A DNA stretch of 7,921 nucleotides from an uncultured Lachnospiraceae bacterium (GCA_934394615.1 CAKRRJ010000094.1:1-7921), one strand, 5' to 3'; positions 1 to 6,624 are shown, numbered from the stretch's first letter. Translations and numbers: made by a program. Notes: generated by a model not told the origin, from the letters alone.

Positions 1-70
1 CGAGTGGCTCAGTTGGTGGAGTACGACCTTGCCAAGGTCGGGGTCGCGGGTTCGAGTCCCGTCTCGCGCT
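1..70 (+). tRNA. tRNA-Gly (anticodon GCC), 5' end cut by window edge
   Basis: The cloverleaf can be drawn directly. Bases 1-4 are the inner half of the 5' acceptor strand and pair with the 3' strand CTCGCGC at 63-69; the three outermost 5' bases lie before the window. The D arm GCTC/GAGT is followed by a five-pair anticodon stem CGACC/GGTCG around the loop TTGCCAA. The anticodon GCC at 31-33 reads GGC/GGT glycine codons. The T arm is GCGGG-TTCGAGT-CCCGT and the discriminator base is T70. CCA is not encoded (CTC follows), so it must be added after transcription. A terminator follows within 12 bases, so this is a single gene or the last gene of a tRNA cluster. Confidence 0.96.
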
Positions 71-81
71 CTCAATAACAC

Positions 82-114
82 AAAAAAGGACGTCCTTTGA
101 GGGCGTCTTTTTTT
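82..114 (+). terminator. Rho-independent terminator of tRNA-Gly
   Basis: The stem GACGTCC (89-95) pairs with GGGCGTC (101-107), with one G-U pair, around the loop TTTGA. It is flanked by six A and followed by seven T (108-114). The A and T runs extend the stem. It lies 12 bases after the tRNA end and so terminates that transcript. Confidence 0.93.
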
Positions 115-120
115 CGTGCG

Positions 121-251
121 TTCAAGCCTGGCCGGGCTCGAACGTTCGAGGTCTCCGTTCCACTCCGGTCGTCGCAAAGCGAACGTCCACTGGACGTTCT
201 GCGACATCTCGAGCTCTCTGGCGAAAGCGATGGAATGGAAGACAAGACGTT
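121..251. repeat. GC-rich block of nested inverted repeats, no gene recognised
   Basis: Four fold-back units are visible. Bases 121-129 pair with 134-142 (one mismatch, loop GGCC). A perfect 14-base palindrome CTCGAACGTTCGAG lies at 137-150. An outer stem joins 151-162 to 231-243 (12 pairs, one bulged A, one G-U). Inside it, a hairpin pairs GTCGCA (171-176) plus GAACGTCCA (181-189) with TGGACGTTC (191-199) plus TGCGAC (200-205), leaving a four-base bulge AAGC. The block is visibly richer in G+C than the AT-rich intergenic DNA beside it. Weak open frames cross it on both strands, but none has a ribosome binding site or a recognisable domain. It may be a dispersed palindromic repeat or a structured RNA; the fold is seen, the role is unknown. 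Confidence 0.6.
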
Positions 252-279
252 TGACGACAATGAGAGGATAGTGTATAAT
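251..279 (+). promoter_or_regulatory. Sigma-A type promoter for the NSS transporter gene
   Basis: The -35 box TTGACG (251-256) and a perfect -10 box TATAAT (274-279) are separated by 17 bases. Transcription would start near 285-287 and leave a leader of about 70 bases before the TTG start at 355. The -35 box begins eight bases after the end of the outer stem of the preceding inverted-repeat block. Confidence 0.85.
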
Positions 280-340
280 AGCGAATATTGCGGCAACGCA
301 GGGTAGTAAGTATTTTGATTTGACAAAATGGGGGAATACA

Positions 341-346
341 AGGAGG
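341..346 (+). promoter_or_regulatory. Ribosome binding site that sets a TTG start
   Basis: AGGAGG at 341-346 lies eight bases before the TTG codon at 355-357. The in-frame ATG at 328 has no purine-rich sequence at a suitable distance, and this binding site would then sit inside the gene. TTG is therefore preferred as the start of the transporter. Confidence 0.85.
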
Positions 347-354
347 AAAACGAT

Positions 355-1728
355 TTGAAACAACGAGAAACATTTCAATCAAGACTGGGCTTTCTGCTCT
401 TGTCTGCAGGATGCGCCATTGGTATCGGTAATGTGTGGCGTTTCCCGTATGTGGTAGGCGCAAACGGCGGTGGTATTTTTGTTGTAATTTACCTGCTGTT
501 TCTGGCTATCATGGGTGTGCCGGTGCTTTCCATGGAGTTTGCAGTGGGACGTGCCAGCCGCAAGAGTCCGGTTAAGGCTTACCAGGAGCTGGAGAAACCG
601 GGAAGTAAGTGGCATCTGCATGGTTATGTGGCGCTGCTTGGCAACTATGTGTTAATGATGTTTTACACCACGGTAGCGGGCTGGATGCTCTACTATTTTT
701 ACAGTTTTGTGACTGGAGCATTTACCGGACTGGATACCGAAGGCGTTCAGGGAATGTTTGGTCAGATGCTGGCAAGTCCGGGCATTAACGTGTTCTGGAT
801 GGCAGTTGTCGTTATCGTGGGTATTTTGATCTGTTCCCTGGGTCTGCAGGCTGGTGTAGAGCGTATTACGAAAGTAATGATGATCGGTCTGTTATCCCTG
901 ATGATCATTCTGGCAATCCATGGCGTATTCCTGGAGGGCGGCATGGAAGGCCTGAAGTTTTACCTGCTTCCGGATGTGGAGAAGATGAAGTCTGTGGGAA
1001 TCGGTCAGGTTATCGTATCGGCCATGAACCAGTCTTTCTTTACGTTAAGCCTTGGTATCGGAGCTATGGCGATTTTCGGAAGCTATCTGGAGAAAGACAA
1101 TACGCTGTTAGGTGAGTCTGTGAACGTAGCAATTCTGGATACTTTTGTGGCAATCACCGCAGGTCTCATCATCTTCCCGGCATGCTTTGCGTTTGGTGTA
1201 AATCCGGACAGCGGCCCGAGCCTGATCTTCATTACCCTGCCGAACGTGTTTATTTCTATGCTTGGCGGACGTGTTTGGGGAAGCCTGTTCTTCCTGTTCA
1301 TGTCCTGTGCGGCGTTCTCTACCGTTATCGCGGTATTTGAGAACATCATTGCCTGTGATATGGAGCTGTTTGAGATTGACCGGAAAAAATCCGCAAAGAT
1401 TAATGTGATTCTGATTATTATACTGTCCCTCCCGTGCGCTTTAGGTTATAATGTACTCAGTGGATTTGAGCCGCTGGGAGTCGGAAGTTCTGTGCTTGAC
1501 CTGGAAGATTTCCTGGTGAGCAACATCCTGCTTCCGCTTGGTTCCCTGGTGTATCTGTTGTTTGCAACCTGGGATTTCGGATGGGGCTTTGACAAATACC
1601 GGGCAGAGGCCAATGAAGGTGTTGGCATGAAAGTGCCTGCATGGATCCGCGGATATGTGAAGTACATTCTGCCGCTCATGATTCTGGGCCTGTTCATTCA
1701 GGGTATCTGGGTTAAATTTTTTGCATAA
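355..1728 (+). CDS. Sodium-dependent amino-acid symporter, NSS (SNF) family
   Basis: This is a membrane protein of the neurotransmitter:sodium symporter family (the LeuT/MhsT/Tyt1 group), which imports amino acids with Na+. Starting at TTG 355 it has 457 residues, normal for bacterial members. TM1 contains the family signature SRLGFLL...GNVWRFPY (residues 9-32), whose unwound middle binds substrate and sodium. NGGGIF follows at 37-42, the TM6 signature FFTLSLGIGA is at 228-237, and the TM8 segment AAFSTVIA (319-326) carries Ser322-Thr323 where LeuT has its second sodium site. About eleven hydrophobic segments are visible, the usual bacterial number. The substrate cannot be fixed; an aromatic, branched or other neutral amino acid is likely from the family. 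The HAD gene starts 13 bases after the stop and has its own strong ribosome binding site, so the two form an operon. Confidence 0.95.
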   Translation: MKQRETFQSRLGFLLLSAGCAIGIGNVWRFPYVVGANGGGIFVVIYLLFLAIMGVPVLSMEFAVGRASRKSPVKAYQELEKPGSKWHLHGYVALLGNYVLMMFYTTVAGWMLYYFYSFVTGAFTGLDTEGVQGMFGQMLASPGINVFWMAVVVIVGILICSLGLQAGVERITKVMMIGLLSLMIILAIHGVFLEGGMEGLKFYLLPDVEKMKSVGIGQVIVSAMNQSFFTLSLGIGAMAIFGSYLEKDNTLLGESVNVAILDTFVAITAGLIIFPACFAFGVNPDSGPSLIFITLPNVFISMLGGRVWGSLFFLFMSCAAFSTVIAVFENIIACDMELFEIDRKKSAKINVILIIILSLPCALGYNVLSGFEPLGVGSSVLDLEDFLVSNILLPLGSLVYLLFATWDFGWGFDKYRAEANEGVGMKVPAWIRGYVKYILPLMILGLFIQGIWVKFFA

Positions 1729-1741
1729 AGGAGGAGCTTGT

Positions 1742-2407
1742 ATGATTCGCTGCTGTATTTTTGATCTGGATGGTACCTTATTAAACACGCTGGACGCGCT
1801 GACCTACACGACCAATCTGACCTTAAAAGAGTTCGGATACGGTCCGGTTGATGAGGAACACATAAAGCATTTTGTGGGAGATGGATTCCGCATGCAGGTG
1901 AAGCGCGCGCTGCAGTACAGCGGAGATGAAGCTCTGGTTCATTACGAGGAAGCACTTTCTTCCTATACAAAACTGTTTGCGGAGCATTGCCTCTATCATG
2001 TGCGGCCCTATGATGGAATCCGGGAGATGCTGGAAGCACTGAAGAAGCAGGGAATCCGCATTGCGGTCCTCTCCAATAAGCCGCATGCCCGGACTGTGGA
2101 GAATATCGAAACCGTCTTTGGAAAAGGATATTTCGATATCGTGGCAGGACAGAAGGATGAAATTCCGAAGAAGCCGGATCCGTCTGGAGTGAACCTGATT
2201 CTGGAGCAGTTTGGCTGCAGACCGGAGGAATGCCTGTACTTTGGAGACACCAATACGGATATGCAGACCGGTCTGAATGCCAAAGCCCATACGGTAGGCG
2301 TGACCTGGGGATTCCGCGACCGGGAGGAGCTGGAAGCCTTCCATCCGGACTTTGTCATTGATGACCCGAAGATGGTAACGAATCATATCCTTACTTCATT
2401 TTCTTAA
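1742..2407 (+). CDS. HAD-family hydrolase, phosphoglycolate phosphatase (Gph)-like
   Basis: The 221-residue cytoplasmic phosphatase shows all four HAD motifs. Motif I is DLDGT at 8-12 (nucleophile Asp8, acid/base Asp10), motif II LSN at 110-112, motif III lysine in KKPDP at 143-147, and motif IV FGDTNTD at 167-173. The region between motifs I and II (about 15-95) is the helical C1 cap typical of the Gph/PGMB subfamily. ATG 1742 is chosen because AAAGGAGG (1727-1734) lies seven bases upstream; a TTG 21 bases earlier overlaps the previous gene and would place this site inside the frame. Such enzymes hydrolyse phosphoglycolate or other small phosphate esters, and the substrate here is unknown. 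It shares the transporter's promoter, with no terminator between, and a strong terminator follows its stop. Confidence 0.92.
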   Translation: MIRCCIFDLDGTLLNTLDALTYTTNLTLKEFGYGPVDEEHIKHFVGDGFRMQVKRALQYSGDEALVHYEEALSSYTKLFAEHCLYHVRPYDGIREMLEALKKQGIRIAVLSNKPHARTVENIETVFGKGYFDIVAGQKDEIPKKPDPSGVNLILEQFGCRPEECLYFGDTNTDMQTGLNAKAHTVGVTWGFRDREELEAFHPDFVIDDPKMVTNHILTSFS

Positions 2408-2428
2408 GTAAAACAGAAAAAAATGCAC

Positions 2429-2463
2429 AAAAAAGGAGGAATCTGCGGATTTCCTCCTTTTTT
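2429..2463 (+). terminator. Strong Rho-independent terminator, possibly bidirectional
   Basis: AAAAAAGGAGGAA (2429-2441) is perfectly complementary to TTCCTCCTTTTTT (2451-2463), with a nine-base loop. The T run on the + strand ends the transporter-HAD transcript. The A run on the other side gives an equal T run on the - strand, so it could stop transcription from both directions. Confidence 0.92.
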
Positions 2464-2476
2464 CAATTTCTGGCAC

Positions 2477-2504
2477 TTGATTAATTTTTGAAATTCGCTA
2501 TAAT
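2477..2504 (+). promoter_or_regulatory. Promoter of the amino-acid ABC importer operon
   Basis: TTGATT (2477-2482) and a perfect TATAAT (2499-2504) are spaced 16 bases apart. Transcription would start near 2511, giving a leader of about 67 bases before the binding-protein gene. The promoter begins 14 bases after the upstream terminator, so the importer operon is transcribed independently. Confidence 0.8.
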
Positions 2505-2527
2505 GTTTAGGTATATGTTTATATTTA

Positions 2528-2560
2528 TGCATGGTATTCATCGAACAATGAATAAATGCA
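2528..2560 (+). promoter_or_regulatory. Leader hairpin with ArgR-like half-sites
   Basis: TGCAT (2528-2532) pairs with ATGCA (2556-2560), and TATTCAT (2535-2541) pairs with ATGAATA (2548-2554). The loop is CGAACA and the internal bulge is GG/A. The element lies in the leader about 17-50 bases after the predicted transcription start and ends five bases before the ribosome binding site at 2565-2571. The two halves also read as TGCAT-ATTCA and TGAAT-ATGCA, resembling half-sites of arginine-repressor boxes, but with spacers of three and two bases instead of the usual four. The inverted repeat is seen; operator function is inferred. Confidence 0.5.
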
Positions 2561-2577
2561 AAATGAGGAGGATTATT

Positions 2578-3516
2578 ATGAAGAAGAAAATCGTGGCATT
2601 ATCCATGGCAGCATGTATGGCAGCTTCCGTAACCGCTTGTGGCGGCAGCAAGCCGGCAGAGACCACTGCAGCAGCAACCGAGGCTGAGACCGAGGCAACT
2701 GAGGCAGCAGCAGAAGAGAGCAGCGCAGAAGAGACCGAGGCAGCTGCAGCAGCTGACATCGAGACAGTTACTCCTGGCAAGCTGACCGTAGCAACCAGCC
2801 CGGACTTCGCTCCGTATGAGTTCTACGCAATCGGTGAGGATGGAACCCCGAAGCTGTCTGGTTTCGATATGGATCTGGCTCAGTACATCGCTGATTACCT
2901 TGGCCTTGAGTTAGAGGTTGTTACCGTTGACTTCGATGGCGTATTAAGCGAGCTGCAGACCAAATCTGTTGACCTGGGCATGGCTGGACTTTCCCCGGAT
3001 GAGAAACGTATGGGCATCATGGACTTCTCTGATCTGTACTACATGGGTGGACAGTCCTTAGTTACCACAAAAGATAACGCAGAGAAATTCAACAGCTTTG
3101 AAGCAGTGAACAAGCCGGATGTTTCCGTAGGCGCACAGGTTGGTTCCATTCAGATGGATCTGGCAAATGAGAACACCCCGGACGCTGACATCGTTGGCCT
3201 GCCGAAAGTTACTGATATCATTTCTGAGCTGCTGACCGGTAAGATGGATGCTGCATTCATCGAGACTGATGTAGCGAAGAGCTATCAGAAGAACTATCCG
3301 GAGCTTGAGCTCGTTATGGATGTACCGTATGATGCCGAGGGTTCTGCAATCGGTGTCTGCAAAGACAACGCATCTCTGTTAGCAGGCGTTAACGAAGCAA
3401 TCGCAGCTGCAAAAGAGGATGGCAGCCTTGAGAAGTTCATCGCTGACGCCGGCGAGCTTGCAGCAGGCGAGAAATACGAGGGTCTTCTGGACGCAGAAGG
3501 AAACGTTCAGAACTAA
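2578..3516 (+). CDS. Polar amino-acid ABC importer, substrate-binding lipoprotein (SBP family 3)
   Basis: The 312-residue extracellular binding protein captures an amino acid and hands it to the permease encoded next. Residues 1-20 are a lipoprotein signal peptide (MKKK, hydrophobic stretch, lipobox VTAC) with the lipidated Cys21. Residues 24-62 are a low-complexity Ala/Glu/Thr linker. The two-lobed SBP_bac_3 fold begins at KLTVATSPDFAPYEF (68-82), with GFDMDLAQ at 95-102. The DEKRMGIMDFSDLYY segment (141-155) carries Arg144 where the family binds the substrate carboxylate, and the second-lobe segment around MDAAFIETD (223-231) carries the acidic residue expected near the amino group. ATG 2578 is chosen because GAGGAGG lies six bases upstream and the signal peptide starts exactly there; 30 in-frame codons further upstream overlap the promoter. 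Substrate specificity (His, Arg/Lys, Gln or cystine class) is not resolved. Confidence 0.94.
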   Translation: MKKKIVALSMAACMAASVTACGGSKPAETTAAATEAETEATEAAAEESSAEETEAAAAADIETVTPGKLTVATSPDFAPYEFYAIGEDGTPKLSGFDMDLAQYIADYLGLELEVVTVDFDGVLSELQTKSVDLGMAGLSPDEKRMGIMDFSDLYYMGGQSLVTTKDNAEKFNSFEAVNKPDVSVGAQVGSIQMDLANENTPDADIVGLPKVTDIISELLTGKMDAAFIETDVAKSYQKNYPELELVMDVPYDAEGSAIGVCKDNASLLAGVNEAIAAAKEDGSLEKFIADAGELAAGEKYEGLLDAEGNVQN

Positions 3517-3534
3517 TACTGAAAGGAGCACCCG

Positions 3535-4320
3535 ATGAGTCATTTTGTTCAATGGAGCAATTTCTCCAAAATTGCGCCGTATGCTGAGCTGTTCCGACAG
3601 GGCATTGTTGTAACGGTCCTGCTGTCCGTATTTACGGTTGCGATCGGTTTTTGCATCGCGCTTTTACTGGCACTGATGAGGATGTCCAATGTCCGGCCGT
3701 TCCGGGCACTGGGCCTTGATAAAGACGGTCACATGCGTGAGGGCGGTCCGTTAGTCTGGATCAGCCGTTTCAATCCGCTGTCTTTCCTGGCAACGGCGTA
3801 TGTTGAGATCCTGCGTTCCACGCCGGTCATCGTGCAGGTGTTTATCATCTACTATGGCGTGTTCGGCGTCATCCAGCTTCCGTCTTTCCAGATGTTTGGA
3901 TTTATCAAGTTCAGCCGGTTCTTCCCGGGCGTTGTTGCCCTGGGCATGAACTCGGGCGCATATCTGTGCGAGATCATCCGTGCGGGAATCCAGTCCATTG
4001 ACGGTGGACAGACCGAGGCAGCCCGTTCCCTGGGACTGTCCCAGACTCAGAACCTGCGTTACATTATTTTCCCGCAGGCACTTAAGAATATTCTTCCGGC
4101 GATCGCAAATGAGTTTGTTGTTATCATCAAAGAGTCTGCGATCACCTACACCATCGGTGTACAGGATATCATGTCTGCAGTTAATGCAGTTAAGGGTGCA
4201 ACTTTTGTTATCGTGGAGCCTCTGCTGGTGGCAACGGCAATTTACTTCTGCCTGTGCTTCCCGACTTCCAAGATTATTGCATATTTTGAGAGGAGAATGA
4301 GCCGTGGCGACAAACGATAG
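3535..4320 (+). CDS. Polar amino-acid ABC importer permease, HisM/GlnP family
   Basis: The 261-residue inner-membrane subunit forms the translocation path. It has hydrophobic segments near residues 23-48, 80-112, 128-150, 186-208 and 225-248. [17 protein letters not shown] (92-108) is the conserved entry of the HisM/GlnP type, and the cytoplasmic EAA loop is [10 protein letters not shown]...P (161-180), which docks the ATPase. Compared with typical members of about 215-240 residues, it carries an extra hydrophilic stretch at about 53-79, between the first helix and the family core. ATG 3535 follows AAAGGAG (3522-3528) by six bases, and the gene starts 18 bases after the binding-protein stop. 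Its end overlaps the ATPase gene by 17 bases, which suggests translational coupling. It probably acts as a homodimer, as no second permease gene is present. Confidence 0.94.
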   Translation: MSHFVQWSNFSKIAPYAELFRQGIVVTVLLSVFTVAIGFCIALLLALMRMSNVRPFRALGLDKDGHMREGGPLVWISRFNPLSFLATAYVEILRSTPVIVQVFIIYYGVFGVIQLPSFQMFGFIKFSRFFPGVVALGMNSGAYLCEIIRAGIQSIDGGQTEAARSLGLSQTQNLRYIIFPQALKNILPAIANEFVVIIKESAITYTIGVQDIMSAVNAVKGATFVIVEPLLVATAIYFCLCFPTSKIIAYFERRMSRGDKR

Positions 4321-5080
4321 CATGATTCAGGTAAAAGATTTAAAGAAGCATTACAAGATGGGTACCATCAAGGCGCTGGACGGCGTAACGGTCAACATCA
4401 ACAAGGGTGATGTCATGGCTGTCATCGGACCGTCCGGTTCCGGAAAGTCTACGTTCCTCAGAAGTTTAAACCTTCTGGAGGAGCCGACCGGAGGGGCCAT
4501 CATCTTCAACGGTGTAGATATCACTAAGAAGAAATACCAGGATGAGAGTGGCAAGACCGTAAAACTGGATATCGATGCCCTGCGCCAGCGTATGGGCATG
4601 GTATTCCAGCACTTCAACCTGTTCCCGCATATGACGATTCTGGAAAATATGGTGCTTGCGCCGATGAAGGTCAAAGGTGTCAATCGCGCGGACGCGGAGA
4701 AAAAAGCCCTGGAGCTTCTGGACCGCGTTGGTTTAAAAGACCGTGCGGACGCATATCCGATCCAGCTTTCCGGCGGTCAGAAGCAGCGAGTTGCCATTGT
4801 GCGCGCGCTGGCTATGGAGCCGGAGGTGATGCTCTTTGACGAGCCGACTTCCGCGCTGGATCCGGAGATGGTAGGTGAAGTTCTTGACGTTATGAAGGAG
4901 CTGGCTCACGAGGGCATGACCATGGTAGTCGTAACCCATGAGATGGGCTTCGCGAAAGAGGTTGGAAACCGCGTGCTTTTCATGGCAGATGGAAAGCTGC
5001 TGGAAGAGGGAACACCGGAGGACATCTTCGATCATCCGAAGCATGAACGTCTGAAAGAGTTTCTTGCGAAAGTTTTATAA
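4304..5080 (+). CDS. Polar amino-acid ABC importer ATPase, GlnQ/HisP family
   Basis: The 258-residue cytoplasmic ATPase powers the importer. All motifs are intact: Walker [10 protein letters not shown] (42-50), Q-loop FQHFNLFPH (101-109) typical of the amino-acid class, signature LSGGQKQR (155-162), Walker B VMLFDEP (175-181) with catalytic Glu180, D-loop SALD (183-186) and switch His212. A charged stretch near 74-93 (KKKYQ...KLDID) between the Walker A subdomain and the Q-loop is longer than in compact GlnQ proteins. The start is GTG 4304 inside the permease gene, because AGGAG (4291-4295) lies eight bases upstream; the alternative ATG 4322 has no binding site. The gene is last in the operon and is followed by a clear terminator. 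Confidence 0.95.
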   Translation: MATNDSMIQVKDLKKHYKMGTIKALDGVTVNINKGDVMAVIGPSGSGKSTFLRSLNLLEEPTGGAIIFNGVDITKKKYQDESGKTVKLDIDALRQRMGMVFQHFNLFPHMTILENMVLAPMKVKGVNRADAEKKALELLDRVGLKDRADAYPIQLSGGQKQRVAIVRALAMEPEVMLFDEPTSALDPEMVGEVLDVMKELAHEGMTMVVVTHEMGFAKEVGNRVLFMADGKLLEEGTPEDIFDHPKHERLKEFLAKVL

Positions 5081-5091
5081 AGATATGATTG

Positions 5092-5120
5092 GGTGCCGGG
5101 ATTTTTCCGGCACCTTTTTT
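5092..5120 (+). terminator. Rho-independent terminator of the ABC importer operon
   Basis: GGTGCCGG (5092-5099) pairs perfectly with CCGGCACC (5107-5114) around a seven-base loop and is followed by six T (5115-5120). It lies 11 bases after the ATPase stop and separates this operon from the amidohydrolase gene. Confidence 0.95.
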
Positions 5121-5181
5121 CGATTTTTGTGGTAAGATGTAACGAGAACAAAATGTTTTTGAGACGGACAGGAGGACGATT

Positions 5182-6624
5182 ATGACAGAAGAAAAGAAAG
5201 CGGCCCTGGCGGCCATTGAGTCCAGAAAAGAACGGATCTGTGATGTGGCAGACCATATCTGGGAATATGCGGAGTTATCCCTTCAGGAGTTCAAGTCTGC
5301 CGCTCTTTACTGTGAGGTGCTGGAGAAAGAGGGATTCCATGTGGAAAAGGGCATCAGCGGTATTGAGACGGCATTTTCCGCAAGCTACGGAAGCGGACGT
5401 CCGGTCATTGGCATTCTGGCGGAGTACGATGCGCTTTCCGGTTTATCCCAGACGGCGGGATGCACCGAGGAGAAGCCTCTGAAAGATGGCGGAAGCGGTC
5501 ACGGATGCGGACATAACATTCTGGGAGCCGGTGCCATGGCGGCTGCTATTGGCGTGAAGGCTTATCTGGAGCAGAATCAGGTGGAAGGCACGGTGATCCT
5601 GTACGGCTGTCCGGGAGAAGAGGGCGGCGCAGCCAAGGCCTTTATGGCAAGAGACGGCGTCTGGAAGAGCCTGGACGCGGCGTTGACCTGGCATCCGGGG
5701 GATATGAATGAGGTAGCTACCGGTTCCTCCAATGCCTGCATTCAGACCCAGTACAAATTCCACGGCATTGCGGCGCACGCGGCAGGCGCGCCGGACAAGG
5801 GACGCAGCGCTCTGGACGCAGTCGAACTGATGAATGCCGGCGTGCAGTATCTGCGGGAGCATATGAGCGATAAGGCAAGAGTTCATTATGCCATCACCGA
5901 TGCAGGCGGATGCAGCCCGAATGTGGTACAGGCGAAGGCCAGTGTGCTTTACATGGTGCGTTCCAACCATGTGGCGGAGGCTGTGGAGCTGCAGAAGCGG
6001 GTGGACAAGATTGCCCAGGGTGCGGCGCTGATGACTGAGACAACCTTCGAGAAAAAATTCATCGACGGTGTGGCAGACACCATCAGCAATTTTACACTGG
6101 AGCGGGTACTGTATCAGAATTATGAGGAGCTTGGTGTGCCGTCTTATACCGATGAGGAAAATGCCTTTGCGGACGCGCTTTCCAAAACCTATGTCGGAAG
6201 TGACCGGATTTCCGGTGTGGCAGCAGCGAACAGTGAGAGCGCAAGAGAGCAGGTTGCGGCAATGCAGAAGGCGTGCGGTCATGCCATGAACGCGTTTCTG
6301 GCACCATTGTATCAGGGTGACGCATTCGGACCGGGCTCTACCGATGTGGGGGATGTGAGCTGGCTGACTCCGACCGCGCAGATCCATGTGGCGGCATGGC
6401 CGAACGGCTGCCCGGGGCACAGCTGGCAGAATGTTTCCTGTGACCGCACCGAGATCGGTCACAAGGCAGCGGTTCATGCAGGTAAAGTGCTGGCGGCAGC
6501 AGCCATCGATCTCTATAATCAGCCGGAGATTCTGAAAGAGGCGCGGGCAGAGTTTGAGAAGCGCACGGCAGCAGGCTTTGTGAGCCCGGTTCCGGCCAAT
6601 GCAGTTCCGACTATTCCGGATTAG
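5182..6624 (+). CDS. abgB: M20-family amidohydrolase, AbgB-like (p-aminobenzoyl-glutamate hydrolase subunit B type)
   Basis: At 480 residues this matches the length of E. coli AbgB (about 481) and agrees with it, from memory, over the whole chain, for example AEYDALSGLSQ (80-90), CPGEEGG (143-149), KARVHYAIT (231-239) and STDVGDVSW (386-394). Likely metal ligands lie in GHGCGHN (106-112; Cys109, His111), Glu146-Glu147, His171 in TWHP, and His413 in PGHSWQ. The dimerisation (lid) domain inserted in the middle covers about 190-305. The family cleaves amide bonds; AbgAB releases glutamate from the folate breakdown product p-aminobenzoyl-glutamate. No AbgA subunit or AbgT transporter is in view, so the substrate may be another N-acyl amino acid or dipeptide. 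No signal peptide is seen, hence cytoplasmic. ATG 5182 follows AGGAGG (5170-5175) by six bases. No good promoter is visible upstream. Confidence 0.9.
   Translation: MTEEKKAALAAIESRKERICDVADHIWEYAELSLQEFKSAALYCEVLEKEGFHVEKGISGIETAFSASYGSGRPVIGILAEYDALSGLSQTAGCTEEKPLKDGGSGHGCGHNILGAGAMAAAIGVKAYLEQNQVEGTVILYGCPGEEGGAAKAFMARDGVWKSLDAALTWHPGDMNEVATGSSNACIQTQYKFHGIAAHAAGAPDKGRSALDAVELMNAGVQYLREHMSDKARVHYAITDAGGCSPNVVQAKASVLYMVRSNHVAEAVELQKRVDKIAQGAALMTETTFEKKFIDGVADTISNFTLERVLYQNYEELGVPSYTDEENAFADALSKTYVGSDRISGVAAANSESAREQVAAMQKACGHAMNAFLAPLYQGDAFGPGSTDVGDVSWLTPTAQIHVAAWPNGCPGHSWQNVSCDRTEIGHKAAVHAGKVLAAAAIDLYNQPEILKEARAEFEKRTAAGFVSPVPANAVPTIPD

Noticed and set aside
128..147. The - strand reads GTTCGAGCCCGGCC, resembling a tRNA T arm
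   Set aside because: The bases on either side do not form a T stem or an acceptor stem, and no anticodon arm can be found, so it is not a tRNA gene or a clear fragment.
97..306. Open frame of 69 codons on the + strand, with overlapping - strand frames (72-341, 122-463)
   Set aside because: It starts at TTG inside the tRNA terminator, has no ribosome binding site, runs through the inverted-repeat block and overlaps the promoter. It is best seen as a chance frame in a GC-rich repeat.
2488..2577. In-frame upstream extension of the binding-protein gene by 30 codons
   Set aside because: It overlaps the -10 box, would hide the lipoprotein signal peptide inside the protein, and lacks a binding site. 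ATG 2578 has GAGGAGG at six bases.
2505..2577. Leader of the importer operon as a T-box or metabolite riboswitch
   Set aside because: The leader of about 67 bases is too short for a T-box, lysine or glycine riboswitch and contains no T-box sequence or terminator; only a simple hairpin is seen.
2649..2763. Repetitive GCA/GAG/ACC codons in the binding-protein gene as a DNA repeat
   Set aside because: They encode the ordinary Ala/Glu/Thr-rich linker between lipid anchor and binding domain common in Lachnospiraceae lipoproteins, with no regular repeat unit.
3980..4300. 106-codon + strand frame inside the permease gene
   Set aside because: It is out of frame with the conserved EAA-loop region of the permease and has no domain or binding site of its own.
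5127..5154. Possible promoter TTGTGG-N16-CAAAAT before the amidohydrolase gene
   Set aside because: It matches only three of six and four of six consensus bases. No convincing promoter can be named in 5121-5169, and the gene may depend on read-through or a non-consensus promoter.
5443..6477. 344-codon open frame on the - strand opposite the amidohydrolase gene
   Set aside because: It lies entirely within a gene with a full-length family match, and its translation shows no recognisable domain. It is a shadow of the codon bias of the real gene.
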